Of a stretch of DNA of 64,000 nt, positions 50,457 to 59,992 are shown in pieces. Every line of letters starts with the position of its first letter. The stretch's first letter is position 1. The notes beneath the pieces are model-generated. The model made no database searches and was not told where the DNA came from. It worked only from the letters and a program-made list of their open reading frames with translations. Made by a program: the position numbers and the translations under genes. The DNA is taken from the NCBI GenBank assembly GCA_049644265.1, contig JBARRO010000005.1, positions 1 through 64,000 on the forward strand. The letters run 5' to 3'. The stretch comes from JBARRO01 sp049644265. GTDB taxonomy: Bacteria > Bacteroidota > Ignavibacteria > UBA10030.

Positions 50457-52319
50457 CTACACCTCCACAACCTCTGCTTTCTTCTTCGACATTCTGTTCC
50501 GCTCGTTGTGGTCGAGATACTTCTTCCGCAGTCGAATAGTTTTCGGCGTCACTTCGACGTATTCATCATCGCCGATCCATTCAATCGCCTGCTCGAGCGT
50601 CAACAAGTGCGGGGGTTCAAGCCGTACTGCTTCATCGGAGCCGGAAGCGCGCATATTGGTCAGCTGTTTTGTTTTGCAGACATTGACCACCATGTCGTAC
50701 TCACGGGAGTTTTCGCCAACGATCATTCCAGCGTACACATGCATTCCGGGCTCAATAAAAAATGTCGAGCGTTCCTGGAGTTTCCACATCCCGTAGGCAA
50801 CGGATTCCCCGTTCTCGAGCACAACCAGTGCTCCCTTCATCCGATGAGCCAGGTCGCCTTTATAGGGTTCGTAGCCATGGAAGTTGTGGTGGAGAACTCC
50901 CGTTCCTTTTGTCTGCGTCATGAACTCGCCACGAAATCCGATGAGGCCACGCGCCGGGACGAGGAACTCAACCCTCGTGTTCCCCAACGACTGAATCATG
51001 TTCCGCATTTCCCCTTTTCGGCGACCGAGGTTTTCAATGACAGAGCCAACGTATTCGTCCGGTACGTCTATGATGACATGTTCGATCGGCTCGGAGAGCA
51101 CATCGGCGATTCGTTTGTAGATCACCTCGGGGCGGGAGACCTGGAATTCGTATCCTTCGCGGCGCATCGTTTCGATAAGGATGGCCAGATGAAGCTCTCC
51201 GCGCCCGCTGACTCTGAAAATGTCGGGAGAGTCTGTTAATTCAACGCGGAGGGCCACATTCGACCGCAGTTCGCGTTGCAGCCGCTCGCCCAGGTGCCGC
51301 GTCGTCACGTATTTGCCGTCCAGTCCGGCAAACGGTGAATTATTGACGATAAAATTCATCGAGAGCGTTGGCTCCTCGATGGAAACAAAGTGAATTGCCG
51401 TGGGGTCGGATGCGTCAGCGATGGTCTCGCCGATGTCGACGTCTTCCATGCCGGCTATCGCGATAATATCCCCCGCATGGGCTTCCGTGACTTCAACGCG
51501 TTTCAGTCCCTCAAAAGAATAGATCTTCGTCACCCGGGCGTCTTCAACCGTTTTGTCCCGGTGAATAATCTTCATCGGGGAGCCGAGCCGGATGGTGCCA
51601 CGAAAGATTCGTCCGATCCCGAGACGGCCCAGGTAGTCGCTGTAGTCAATGGTGGTGACGAGCATTTGAAAGGGTGCCGTGGCATCCCCCGGAGGAGGCG
51701 GGACTTTATGGATAATCGCCTCAAACAGAGGTTCGAGGGAATTACTCTCCTGATCCAACTCGCGCTTCGCGATACCCTGCTTGGCGATGGAATAAATGAT
51801 CGGAAAATCCAGTTGATGGTCGTGGGCGCCGAGGGAAAGAAAGAGCTCGAACACCTCATCGAGGACTTCATGAGCCCGTGCGTCTTTTCGGTCAATCTTG
51901 TTGATGACGACGATCGGCTGCAGATTCAGCTCAAGAGATTTCTTGAGAACGAATTTCGTTCCCGGGAGAGGGCCTTCGGCAGCGTCGACAAGCAACAGCA
52001 CGCCGTCGACCATCATCAGGGTGCGCTCAACCTCCCCGGCAAAATCCGAGTGGCCGGGAGTGTCGACGATGTTGATCTTGTACGTTCGTTTTTCCTTGTC
52101 GGATTTGTAGAACACCGAGGTGTTCTTTGCCAGGATCGTTATTCCACGTTCCTTCTCCAGCTCATTCGAATCCATGACACGAGTCCCCATGTCCTGGTTC
52201 GCACGGAACGTGCCGGTTTGCCGGAGCATAAAATCCACCAGCGTCGTCTTCCCGTGGTCGACGTGCGCAATTATGGCTATATTCCGAATATCTTCTCTCC
52301 GCTCCACCATACTATTCAT
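50457..52319 (-). CDS. typA: TypA/BipA ribosome-associated GTPase
   Basis: 620 residues from the ATG at 52319; a longer frame to 52469 would translate a hairpin and is rejected. G1 IIAHVDHGKTTL, G2 RGITI, G3 DTPGHSDF and G4 NKIDRKDAR are all present, followed by EF-G-like beta domains and the TypA-specific C-terminal part (PARGLIGFRGEF, GMHVYAGMIVGEN). TypA binds the ribosome and supports 50S assembly and stress adaptation. The final residues NERNRMSKKKAEVVEV are a usual basic tail. Length and motifs fit exactly. Confidence 0.96.
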   Translation of the reverse strand: MNSMVERREDIRNIAIIAHVDHGKTTLVDFMLRQTGTFRANQDMGTRVMDSNELEKERGITILAKNTSVFYKSDKEKRTYKINIVDTPGHSDFAGEVERTLMMVDGVLLLVDAAEGPLPGTKFVLKKSLELNLQPIVVINKIDRKDARAHEVLDEVFELFLSLGAHDHQLDFPIIYSIAKQGIAKRELDQESNSLEPLFEAIIHKVPPPPGDATAPFQMLVTTIDYSDYLGRLGIGRIFRGTIRLGSPMKIIHRDKTVEDARVTKIYSFEGLKRVEVTEAHAGDIIAIAGMEDVDIGETIADASDPTAIHFVSIEEPTLSMNFIVNNSPFAGLDGKYVTTRHLGERLQRELRSNVALRVELTDSPDIFRVSGRGELHLAILIETMRREGYEFQVSRPEVIYKRIADVLSEPIEHVIIDVPDEYVGSVIENLGRRKGEMRNMIQSLGNTRVEFLVPARGLIGFRGEFMTQTKGTGVLHHNFHGYEPYKGDLAHRMKGALVVLENGESVAYGMWKLQERSTFFIEPGMHVYAGMIVGENSREYDMVVNVCKTKQLTNMRASGSDEAVRLEPPHLLTLEQAIEWIGDDEYVEVTPKTIRLRKKYLDHNERNRMSKKKAEVVEV

Positions 52320-52445
52320 CCTGCCAATCCTGTCCGCTTGTAACCCGGTTTGTGACTCACCTTCTCTCCTTCTCGCACGCTCATCATTCCCATAAGTCGC
52401 ATCCGTGTAAATTTGTGCGTATCCGTGGGTATCTGCGAAAAAAGA

Positions 52446-52471
52446 AAATGCCTCAGATTCCTGAGGCATTT
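52446..52471 (-). terminator. Hairpin with T tract upstream of typA
   Basis: AAATGCCTCAG-GAATC-TGAGGCATTT, then TTCTTTTTT on the minus strand. It would stop transcripts coming from the upstream minus-strand gene before typA. It may be a second terminator behind the one at 52598-52640. Confidence 0.7.
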
Positions 52472-52496
52472 ATAAGATACGAAATCTTGGGCTAAA

Positions 52497-52580
52497 AACA
52501 AAGAGGACCGCGGAACACACAGAACACACGGAAGAAAGTTTTCTACAACCTCTTCCGCATCTTTCCGTGTGTTTCGTGGG
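52497..52580. repeat. Inverted-arm ACACACAGAACACACGG element
   Basis: CGGAACACACAGAACACACG and TTTCCGTGTGTTTCGTGGGC are imperfect inverted arms about 25 bp apart. Same family as 39776-39872. Confidence 0.7.
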
Positions 52581-52597
52581 CATTTCCATTCCGCAGA

Positions 52598-52640
52598 CAA
52601 ACAAAAAGGCTGACTCCTTCCGGAATCAGCCTTTCTTTGA
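52598..52640 (-). terminator. Intrinsic terminator of the outer-membrane protein gene
   Basis: On the minus strand AAAGGCTGATTCCGG, a short loop, and GGAGTCAGCCTTTTT. It begins just after the stop codon at 52658. Confidence 0.85.
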
Positions 52641-52657
52641 ATCAGATTATCAGATTG

Positions 52658-53650
52658 CTAGCGAATGGTAATGCCAACGCCAACTGCTGCAACCTGTGTT
52701 TTCGCAAGACTGTACTCTGCATGGACGTTGATAAAGAGCAGCAACAATCGAACCCCAAATGTAACCCTTGAAGAATTGGGGCTATCGACTGTGAAGTCTC
52801 TGACGGTGATCGTCTGCGTTGTTCCACCCTGCTGAACCTTTGCCGTGTATGGTCCCACGGTGAAAGAAGCTTTTTCAAGCTGGAACCCGCCATAGACGGT
52901 CAGGATAAACAACTTTTTGCTTACCTCGACGCCATATGCCATGGCAGAGGCGGAGATCAGGTTATTATCGCTGGAATCTTTGAAGTTGAACTTTTGAGTC
53001 ATGAAATGAACCGCGATATCGACGGGGAAGAGCGGCAGCCATTGATCGATGTCGTAGCGCAATCCAAATCCAACGAAATTCACCTTTCCGGCATCGCTGA
53101 GCTTTACGGTTGGAATGAACCGGCCCATAACCTCAAGACCGAACGGGAGTCCGATATTTAGCTGGGGTGCTGCAATCGGCGCACCTGAAAGATTCAGACC
53201 TCCCGGCAAACGCATCACTTCAACTTTTCCGCCCGGAGCGAAGGGTTCATTTACATACACTGATACGTCGCCTTCCGGCCCTGCAACTGTCGGTGCATTC
53301 ACGGTGGCGGGATAGTCGGTTCCGCGGTTGTAGGTCTTCGTAATCGGACCGGATGAATACGAGATTGATGCGGGCATCTGGAAGGAGTAGAATTTATCCT
53401 CATCCTTGAACCCCGCGAGCATAACTTTCACTCCGACGTCGAAACCAAGAATGTCATGCAAATCTGCTGAGTGATAGAATGCCGAGTTAAGACCAGCACC
53501 CCAGCCAGCTAACAGCGGTGAAGTCCAACCCTTTGCCGCATCGAGGCCCATCTTGGAAAGTTGCGATCCGACATCCTGCGATCGGGCAACCGTTCCCATC
53601 AATACAACTGCCACTACCAATACCCCCAACCGGTGTGCAAATGATTTCAT
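52658..53650 (-). CDS. Outer-membrane beta-rich protein (DUF6588-like)
   Basis: 330 residues, with a signal peptide (VLVVAVVLMGTVARS). The mature N-terminus contains GWGAGLNSAFYHSADLHDILGFDVGVKV. Several amphipathic strands follow and the C-terminus is VAAVGVGITIR. The layout resembles a family of Bacteroidota proteins listed as DUF6588, which I recall only approximately. GGGAGG lies before the ATG. It has its own terminator and no operon partner. Function unknown. Confidence 0.75.
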   Translation of the reverse strand: MKSFAHRLGVLVVAVVLMGTVARSQDVGSQLSKMGLDAAKGWTSPLLAGWGAGLNSAFYHSADLHDILGFDVGVKVMLAGFKDEDKFYSFQMPASISYSSGPITKTYNRGTDYPATVNAPTVAGPEGDVSVYVNEPFAPGGKVEVMRLPGGLNLSGAPIAAPQLNIGLPFGLEVMGRFIPTVKLSDAGKVNFVGFGLRYDIDQWLPLFPVDIAVHFMTQKFNFKDSSDNNLISASAMAYGVEVSKKLFILTVYGGFQLEKASFTVGPYTAKVQQGGTTQTITVRDFTVDSPNSSRVTFGVRLLLLFINVHAEYSLAKTQVAAVGVGITIR

Positions 53651-53909
53651 TTGAATCCTCCCGAGTTGTTAGAAATAAAGATGTGATTAAAGCTTGTGGC
53701 CTGCGTTTTTGATCCCCCGTTGACCCGCAAGTCGATTTAATGTTCCACAAATATAGGAGAAGATAGCCCAGAAGCAACTATTGTCCCGTGAAAACGGTCT
53801 GGCTGTGTCTTGGCGCAATGTCCCTTCATGTCCGGAATCACATCCTTGTCATCTCAAACATCGATGTGCAACAATGATTCGCCACCCAATGTCTCAAAAA
53901 AAGTCAGTT

Positions 53910-54641
53910 CTATTTCTTGTCATCGTCAAGATACTTTCCGAACAGCGGCGCAATTTCATCGAGGTCCTTCTTCAACGAAAACCGGATTGCATCGCCGAAC
54001 GTGTTGAGGACGATTACGGCGTTGACGTTTGCATCAAAGCTCGATGCTTTGGACAGACGCGCCCAGAGTCCTTTGTTGACCTTCGCAATATCTTTGTACA
54101 GCTCGACCAGTTTCTCCATCTTCCAGTCCGGGTCCTTCCCGTTCTGCATCCGGAAAAACTGCGCGATCAGATACATCGAGACGGTCCGGTAAATGCTTTC
54201 CATTGCCGTCGCAAACGGAAGATGCATGCGTACCATCGGCCGAAGGTTGTCGAGCACGGGGCAGTTGCTCGTCACCATGTAGATCCCCATGATCGATGCA
54301 AGGCCGTTTTGCACCGACGTTTCTTGTGCGTACGTTCGTTCGGGCGCCTCAACCACCACCCAGGTCTTGTCGTAGGAGGTCGAGAACTTGAATTCGTCGA
54401 CCAAATGCGAGAGGTTCACCGCAACGGGACAGTATTCCTCACTGTCGCCGAGTGGACAGTTCTCGCACTGCTGGTATTTCAGCTTCGTCCACTCCGGTCT
54501 GTGGGGAACGGGACTCTTCAGCAGCTGCAGTGTCCGCGCATCAAGAAGCGCGTCAAATTGTTTCTCGGTTCCATCGTCAAACTGGAACTTGTACCGGAAT
54601 CTGATGGTGTTGGTAAATTCGGTTTCGGACATGTCCTTCAT
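53910..54641 (-). CDS. Conserved-looking hypothetical protein with a Cys cluster
   Basis: 243 residues. It has no signal peptide or membrane span. An N-terminal beta-strand segment (TIRFRYKFQFDDGTEKQFDALLD without any break) is followed by QCENCPLGDSEEYCPVA near residue 58, a CxxC plus Cys motif that could bind a metal or an iron-sulfur cluster, and then a helical domain. I do not recognise a named family with certainty. ATGs lie at 54641 and 54632. It stands alone. Confidence 0.65.
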   Translation of the reverse strand: MKDMSETEFTNTIRFRYKFQFDDGTEKQFDALLDARTLQLLKSPVPHRPEWTKLKYQQCENCPLGDSEEYCPVAVNLSHLVDEFKFSTSYDKTWVVVEAPERTYAQETSVQNGLASIMGIYMVTSNCPVLDNLRPMVRMHLPFATAMESIYRTVSMYLIAQFFRMQNGKDPDWKMEKLVELYKDIAKVNKGLWARLSKASSFDANVNAVIVLNTFGDAIRFSLKKDLDEIAPLFGKYLDDDKK

Positions 54642-54817
54642 GCATCACGGGGACGCGAGATGGAAGAAACGGGAGGGCGTGAAAATGCGCGAGGAATGCC
54701 ACCCGCCCGTGGCAATTTGACTTCAAACATAAGAAATCCTTGCAGTTGAAGCAATCGAACAATAAATTTGGGCTATTAATTCAGGTCTGTTCCTTACACC
54801 GTCAGGAGAGAGAGAAA

Positions 54818-55231
54818 ATGAAAAGCATCGTATTTGTTCTTGGAATGTTGCTGGTCGCAGGGATGGGCTATGCGCAGGAGAAAAAGGCCGAAAGCGTCAG
54901 ACTATATGTGTCGGGGATGCATTGTGAGAATTGTGTCGACGAAGTGACCGATGCGCTTCAGGAGGTCAAAGGGGTGAGCGGAGTAAAGGTCAGCTTGAAA
55001 GACAAGATTGCGGATGTAACGCTGGCCTCGAACACCGCCGTTTCAACCGACAACCTGATCAAGGCAGTCACCGACGCAGGATTCACCGCCTCCACCACCA
55101 AGCCCGCAAAGGATGCGAAGGTGGAACCAAAGAAGATGGGCAAGGAAGGCAAGGATGGTAAAGAATGCGAAGATGAAAGCGGAGATTGCTGCAAGAAGAA
55201 AGAGGTAAAGAAGGAAACAAAGAAGAGCTGA
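54818..55231 (+). CDS. Exported HMA-domain metal-binding protein
   Basis: 137 residues from the ATG at 54818, preceded by AGGAGAGA; the longer frame is rejected. The signal peptide MKSIVFVLGMLLVAGMGYA is followed by one heavy-metal-associated domain with GMHCENCVDEV (CxxC near residue 36) and by the ferredoxin-like pattern of such domains. The tail (residues about 95-137) is Lys/Glu-rich and has extra cysteines in KECEDESGDCCKKK. HMA domains pass Cu(I) or Zn(II); here a periplasmic carrier or sink is likely. No P-type ATPase gene is adjacent. Confidence 0.85.
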   Translation: MKSIVFVLGMLLVAGMGYAQEKKAESVRLYVSGMHCENCVDEVTDALQEVKGVSGVKVSLKDKIADVTLASNTAVSTDNLIKAVTDAGFTASTTKPAKDAKVEPKKMGKEGKDGKECEDESGDCCKKKEVKKETKKS

Positions 55232-55270
55232 TGCGCGGATACACAAGCTGGCACGAAACACAACGGATTC

Positions 55271-55425
55271 GTCATCCCTGCCCGCCTTAATAGTTCTATG
55301 AAGGCAGGCGGGCCCACATGATTTAAGTGGGGATCTGATTTACCTCAGGTACTAAGCCTTCGTCCTTGTTTGTATCAGATTCCCTGCCTGCGGCAGGCAG
55401 GCCGCTAACAACATGCGGGAATGAC
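55271..55425. repeat. Palindromic dispersed element, copy 2
   Basis: GTCATCCCTGCCCGCC begins and CATGCGGGAATGAC ends it. TGGGGATCTGATTTACC and GTATCAGATTCCCTGCC face each other, and CCTGCCTGCGGCAGGCAGG forms an inner hairpin. It matches copy 1 at both ends and in the centre. Confidence 0.85.
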
Positions 55426-55934
55426 GCTTTCTTGGTTTGTTCTCCTCCCGATATACAAAGGAATCGTCACCTCCTCTCACAAGAGAGCACAAAGTGGCGA
55501 TTCCTTTTTTTCTAACCGCAAAGGGCGCAAAGAAGGCGCTCAGATCGCAAAGAGATAAAATGGGGCCGGGGGAGGGGTCTCCTAACATCTCCGTCCCCCA
55601 CTCACCGCTCACCAATTTCCGCCGGAGGCGCCTGCCCGCCAAACAGATTTGTTGAAGGCAGGCGGGGATGCGCTCGACGAGTCGAGTCGTCGACCTCTGG
55701 CGCAAACCACTCACGATTCATTCGACCATTCTCCTTAACTCCCCAGCTCCCCCCCGCCCCATTTCTCCGTTGCGCCAAATGAGATCCCGCCGCCTCTCTC
55801 TCATCCCCACCTTGTGATTCCATCCACTTTTCCTTATTTTCCTTCAGTTCAACGACCCTGACGGTCCTCATTTTTCGGGACAGTCGGGGTGAGGTGTTTT
55901 TGTCCCAATCAGTGAGCTGAAAGCAGACGACAGA
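55426..55934. other. Intergenic stretch before mfd
   Basis: It contains an AACCGCAAAGGGCGCAAAG unit set (55507-55553), a CGCCTGCCCGCC/GGCAGGCGGGG inverted pair (55629-55669) that echoes the palindromic element, and a pyrimidine-rich run. Frames on the minus strand here overlap mfd and look spurious. No gene is assigned. Confidence 0.5.
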
Positions 55935-58900
55935 ATGCAGACTTTGAGTGAGGATGAAATCAGAATTGATGTTGTGAAGAAGCGGATCGTCGGCTCTGCA
56001 CCGATCGAGGATCTGAGCAACCGAAGTCGTGAGCTTCGAAGAGGACAACGTCTCGACTGTAAAGGGGTCAGGGGGTCGCTTATGGCATTCCTCGCGGCCG
56101 CTGTGTTTGAAAAACGTGGCTCGCAGCTTCTTCTCATCGTACCGGAGGACGATACTGCAGAAAAACTCCGGGACGATTGTGCGCTGCTTCTTGGAGAGAA
56201 TGCCGTCCGCTGGTTGGGCCACGGGACGAGTCACAAGGCCAAGTTGCTCGACATGACTGGCCCCCTTGCGCAGATTGAAACCCTTACAGCCCTGGCAAGC
56301 CGCGAGATTGTCCTCGTGATATCCTCCGCTGCCGCCCTCTCCGTTCCGGTTCCCTCCCCGCAGGAACTGAACAGCGGAACCATGGTTCTGTCGGTGAACG
56401 CGGACCACCCGTTTACCCGCCTTCTTGAAGAGCTTTTGGAACTCGGCTTCGAAAAGAAGGACTTTGTCGAGGAGTACGGAGATTTTGCCGTGCGCGGAGG
56501 GATTGTCGACATTTTTCCGTTCGTGGGGGACAACCCAATCCGAATCGAATTCTGGGGAGACAGCATTCAATCCCTCCGCGAGTTCGACGTGCTCTCCCAG
56601 CGGTCAATTCGAACCCTGGAGTCCGCGAAGATTATCGCCGGCTTCTCAAAAAACCTCTCAGAGTCGGAGGGCCCACCGGCACGCTTCCCTGTGCCTTCTT
56701 CATCACTCCTCCAATATCTGGAAGAAAACACTCTCATCCTTGTCGATGAACCCTCTCTGATCGAACAAGGCATTGCGGAGCTTCGCAAAGAAGGAATCGC
56801 ACAGTTTCACGGCTGGGAAACGTTGAAACGTCAGCTTGCAGAATTTCCCCAGGTTGTCCATTCGACGATTGCCCATCCGCGCGAATCTGAACCCATCGAT
56901 TTTTCTTCGCTTCCTCAGCCGCCGATCCAGGGCAGCATGAAATTCCTCGTCCACCATATCAAAGACCTGACCAGGCGCGGGTTGGATGTCTTCATTGCAT
57001 GCGACACAAAAGAGGAAATCCTGAGAATCAAAGAACTCCTTGAGGAAGAATCTGCAATTCCGGAAGAAGCGGAGGAGAACCAGCCGGATTTCGCAACTGC
57101 GCGTGGACTTCGCTACACGGTGCTTGCGGACACTCTCCACTCGGGTTTCATTTATGAGCCGGGCAGCCTCGCGTTATTTACCGAGCACGAAGTATTTGGC
57201 CGCCTCAAAAGACGCGGCAGTCCCAAGAAGAGCCGGTTTAAGGGATTTACCCAAAAGGAGCTTCTCCAGCTGCGACGCGGCGATTTCGTGGTCCACGCCG
57301 ATTACGGCATCGGAGCATTCGCGGGGCTTCAAAAAATCAGGGTCCGGGGCGTCGAACAGGAAGTGATGAAAATTCGGTACGACGCAGGGGACGCAATCTA
57401 TGTGAACCTCAACTACATCAACCGCGTGCAGAAGTACGCTTCCCGGGAAGGCCATATCCCGACCGTGACGAAACTCGGGTCTCCCGAATGGGAACGGCTC
57501 AAATCCCGCGCCCGGCGAAAAATCAAGGACATGGCGCGCGACCTGATCAAACTCTACGCACGGAGAAAGCGGGAAGGGGGATATTCATTCGCGGCCGATA
57601 CGCATTGGCAAAAGGAGATGGAGGCGTCGTTCATGTATGAGGACACTCCGGATCAATCCTCCGCAACGCGCGATGTCAAAAAGGACATGGAGACCCCTTC
57701 CCCGATGGATCGGCTGATTTGCGGAGACGTCGGCTTCGGCAAAACGGAGGTTGCCGTGCGCGCTGCATTCAAGGCCGTTATGAATGGAAAACAAGCCGCG
57801 ATTCTCGTCCCCACGACCATCCTTGCGCAGCAGCATTTCCATACATTTGTGGACCGGCTTGGCCGTTACCCTGTGCGGGTGGAGTCCATATCACGGTTCA
57901 AATCCACCAAAGACCAGAAGCAGATCCTTGAGAACCTGAAATCCGGCCAGCTCGACGTTCTTATCGGAACCCATCGGCTTCTGTCAAAAGATGTCACGTT
58001 TAAGGACCTCGGGTTGCTGGTTATAGACGAAGAGCACCGGTTTGGCGTTGCGGCGAAAGAAAAACTCCGTCAGCTTCGGGCGACCGTGGACACGCTCACC
58101 CTGACGGCAACGCCGATTCCCCGGACATTGCAGTTCTCCATGATGGGCGCGCGTGATCTTTCCATCATCAACACTCCCCCGAGAAACCGCCTGCCGATTG
58201 TCACCGAGATCGTTGAATACAATATCGCGCTGATACGGGAAGCAATTCTCAAGGAACTTCATCGTGGCGGTCAGGTGTATTTCATTCATGACCGGATTCA
58301 GAACATGGAGGAGATCCGGATGCTCCTGGAAGAGCGCATTCCCGAAGCACGGTTCCGATCGGCTCACGGCCAGATGAAAGGCCACGAACTTGAAAAAACG
58401 ATGATGGATTTCCTGGAGAAGAAGAATGACGTCCTTCTTTGCACGAAGATTATCGAATCCGGGATCGACATCCCGAGCGTCAACACCATCCTGATCAACC
58501 GGGCGGATCGTTTTGGACTTGCGGAGTTGTACCAACTGCGAGGGCGGGTCGGGCGCTCAAACATTCAGGCGTATGCCTATCTTCTCACACCACCGCTCTC
58601 GTCATTGCCGAAGCAGACACTGCGAAGACTCCAGGCAATTCAGGAATTTACAGAGCTCGGGTCGGGATTTAATCTGGCGATGAGGGACCTCGAAATTCGC
58701 GGTGCGGGTAATTTGCTGGGGGGTGAGCAATCAGGGTTCATTATGGAGATGGGATTCGAGCTTTACCAGCGAATTGTCGAGGAAGCTGTGCAGGAGTTGA
58801 AGGAGGCGGAATTTTCGGAATTGTTTAAGGACGAGACAAAGACCTTGAAGGGCCGACAAGCCGACGAGGCGATCATTGAAACCGACATTGAAGCGCTGAT

Positions 58901-59408
58901 CCCGGACGCGTATATCGAATCGGATGCGGAGAGGCTCGATATCTACCGAAGGCTGGCGCGAACGATGAACCCGGTGGATATTCATGCTCTGAGAGCTGAA
59001 CTGAGGGATCGCTTTGGCGAATATCCTCCGGAGGTGGAGCATCTATTCGTTTTGGTAGAGTTGAAAGCGCTCGCATCCAACCTGTCAATCGCCCGGCTTG
59101 AGCTCGACGGTCAGAGGTTGTCTTTGTTCCTGCCACCCTCGGACCGCAAGTCGTTCTATGAATCGGAGACCGGCGAGCCGCTGTTCCAGGTTCTCATGGC
59201 AAGGGTCTCGACGATGGGGGAATACCATCCGCATCTGAAGCAGGAGGGAAAGCAGCTGAAGCTGAACATGAGGATTCCCGCCAGCTCAGGGCCCGCCATA
59301 CGATTGAACGCCATCCGGAAGGTCCTGGACGAGCTTTCAGGCCAGAATTTGGCTGGAAAACGGGCCTCCGGAAAATTATCCGAGAATCCTCTTGACAGGG
59401 GGAACTAA
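55935..59408 (+). CDS. mfd: Mfd, transcription-repair coupling factor
   Basis: 1157 residues. An N-terminal UvrB-homology region (EEYGDFAVRGGIVDIFPF near residue 180) is followed by the RNA-polymerase-binding CarD-like domain (RRGDFVVHADYGIGAFAGLQ near 445) and the SF2 translocase: GDVGFGKTEVAVRAAF (Walker A) near 595, LLVIDEEHRFGV (Walker B, DEEH) near 695, TLTATPIPRTL near 730, and QLRGRVGRSNIQAYAYL. The C-terminal TRCF domain is present. Mfd removes stalled polymerase and recruits UvrA to DNA damage. Promoter elements for the next gene overlap its 3' end. Confidence 0.96.
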   Translation: MQTLSEDEIRIDVVKKRIVGSAPIEDLSNRSRELRRGQRLDCKGVRGSLMAFLAAAVFEKRGSQLLLIVPEDDTAEKLRDDCALLLGENAVRWLGHGTSHKAKLLDMTGPLAQIETLTALASREIVLVISSAAALSVPVPSPQELNSGTMVLSVNADHPFTRLLEELLELGFEKKDFVEEYGDFAVRGGIVDIFPFVGDNPIRIEFWGDSIQSLREFDVLSQRSIRTLESAKIIAGFSKNLSESEGPPARFPVPSSSLLQYLEENTLILVDEPSLIEQGIAELRKEGIAQFHGWETLKRQLAEFPQVVHSTIAHPRESEPIDFSSLPQPPIQGSMKFLVHHIKDLTRRGLDVFIACDTKEEILRIKELLEEESAIPEEAEENQPDFATARGLRYTVLADTLHSGFIYEPGSLALFTEHEVFGRLKRRGSPKKSRFKGFTQKELLQLRRGDFVVHADYGIGAFAGLQKIRVRGVEQEVMKIRYDAGDAIYVNLNYINRVQKYASREGHIPTVTKLGSPEWERLKSRARRKIKDMARDLIKLYARRKREGGYSFAADTHWQKEMEASFMYEDTPDQSSATRDVKKDMETPSPMDRLICGDVGFGKTEVAVRAAFKAVMNGKQAAILVPTTILAQQHFHTFVDRLGRYPVRVESISRFKSTKDQKQILENLKSGQLDVLIGTHRLLSKDVTFKDLGLLVIDEEHRFGVAAKEKLRQLRATVDTLTLTATPIPRTLQFSMMGARDLSIINTPPRNRLPIVTEIVEYNIALIREAILKELHRGGQVYFIHDRIQNMEEIRMLLEERIPEARFRSAHGQMKGHELEKTMMDFLEKKNDVLLCTKIIESGIDIPSVNTILINRADRFGLAELYQLRGRVGRSNIQAYAYLLTPPLSSLPKQTLRRLQAIQEFTELGSGFNLAMRDLEIRGAGNLLGGEQSGFIMEMGFELYQRIVEEAVQELKEAEFSELFKDETKTLKGRQADEAIIETDIEALIPDAYIESDAERLDIYRRLARTMNPVDIHALRAELRDRFGEYPPEVEHLFVLVELKALASNLSIARLELDGQRLSLFLPPSDRKSFYESETGEPLFQVLMARVSTMGEYHPHLKQEGKQLKLNMRIPASSGPAIRLNAIRKVLDELSGQNLAGKRASGKLSENPLDRGN

Positions 59409-59420
59409 ACCTATTATATT
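59392..59420 (+). promoter_or_regulatory. Promoter of the MarR gene
   Basis: TTGACA at 59392-59397, then 17 bp, then TATATT at 59415-59420. It overlaps the last codons of mfd. The predicted start point near 59427 lies just before the operator. Confidence 0.7.
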
Positions 59421-59430
59421 TGAGTTAGTA

Positions 59431-59448
59431 TATTTTGAATTCAAAATA
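59431..59448. promoter_or_regulatory. MarR operator 1, perfect palindrome
   Basis: TATTTTGAATTCAAAATA is an exact 18-bp palindrome ending 1 bp before the MarR start codon, just after the likely transcription start. Its layout suggests autorepression. Confidence 0.75.
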
Positions 59449-59449
59449 A

Positions 59450-59908
59450 ATGAAAACGACTCAGCAATACGGCAAACGGGCAGATCGGGCACTCAGTATG
59501 TGGGTAAAACTGGTCCGGGCGACCACAACGTTCGGACGCCTTACCCAGGAAAACATCCGCACATTCGGACTCACGGAACCGCAATTCGGTGCGCTCGAAT
59601 GCCTGGGACATCTTGGTCCGATGACCATCGGCGACCTTTGCAGGAAGCAACTGGTAAGCGGTGGTAACATGACGGTTGTCGTTGATAACCTGGAAAAAGA
59701 AGGACTCGTCGAGCGCATTCGTCCGAAGGAAGACCGGCGTGTCGTGCGGGTTCGGCTTACGAGAAAAGGGAAGAAGCTCTTCGCCGAGATCTTCGCCAAG
59801 CATGCTGAACATGTCGCGAGCATTGCGTCTGTCCTTACCGACGAAGAGCAAGAGCAGCTCGGAGCCCTTGCGAAGAAGCTGGGACTGGCGCTCAAAGAAC
59901 CGTCGTAA
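59450..59908 (+). CDS. MarR-family repressor
   Basis: 152 residues. The winged HTH reads FGLTEPQFGALECLGHLGP, MTIGDLCRKQLVSGGNMTVVVDNLEKEGLVER and RPKEDRRVVRVRLTRKG, the classical MarR signature. It has one Cys (DLCRKQ), which could sense electrophiles as in quinone-responsive MarR or MhqR-type proteins. Its own perfect operator abuts the start codon and a close copy precedes the next gene (DoxX), so it likely controls itself and the DoxX-dioxygenase-YceI genes. Confidence 0.92.
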   Translation: MKTTQQYGKRADRALSMWVKLVRATTTFGRLTQENIRTFGLTEPQFGALECLGHLGPMTIGDLCRKQLVSGGNMTVVVDNLEKEGLVERIRPKEDRRVVRVRLTRKGKKLFAEIFAKHAEHVASIASVLTDEEQEQLGALAKKLGLALKEPS

Positions 59909-59923
59909 TTTTTTTTGGCCATA

Positions 59924-59941
59924 TATTTTAAATTTGAAATA
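59924..59941. promoter_or_regulatory. MarR operator 2 upstream of the DoxX gene
   Basis: TATTTTAAATTTGAAATA matches operator 1 at 15 of 18 positions and is an imperfect palindrome. It lies about 50 bp upstream of the DoxX start. Confidence 0.7.
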
Positions 59942-59992
59942 ATCGGAACGCAACAAATCCTCACCACACTCACAAGAAAGGAATCACGGTGT

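Noticed and set aside
51390..52343. 317-codon plus-strand frame
   Set aside because: Antisense to typA, whose GTPase motifs are intact.
52320..52469. Longer N-terminus for TypA
   Set aside because: The extra codons translate a hairpin terminator and lie outside the normal TypA length.
53781..54749. 322-codon plus-strand frame
   Set aside because: Antisense to the Cys-cluster hypothetical gene; the minus-strand frame has the more protein-like composition and an ordered Cys motif.
55602..56570. 322-codon minus-strand frame
   Set aside because: Covers repeat-rich intergenic DNA and the antisense of the mfd 5' end; no domain.
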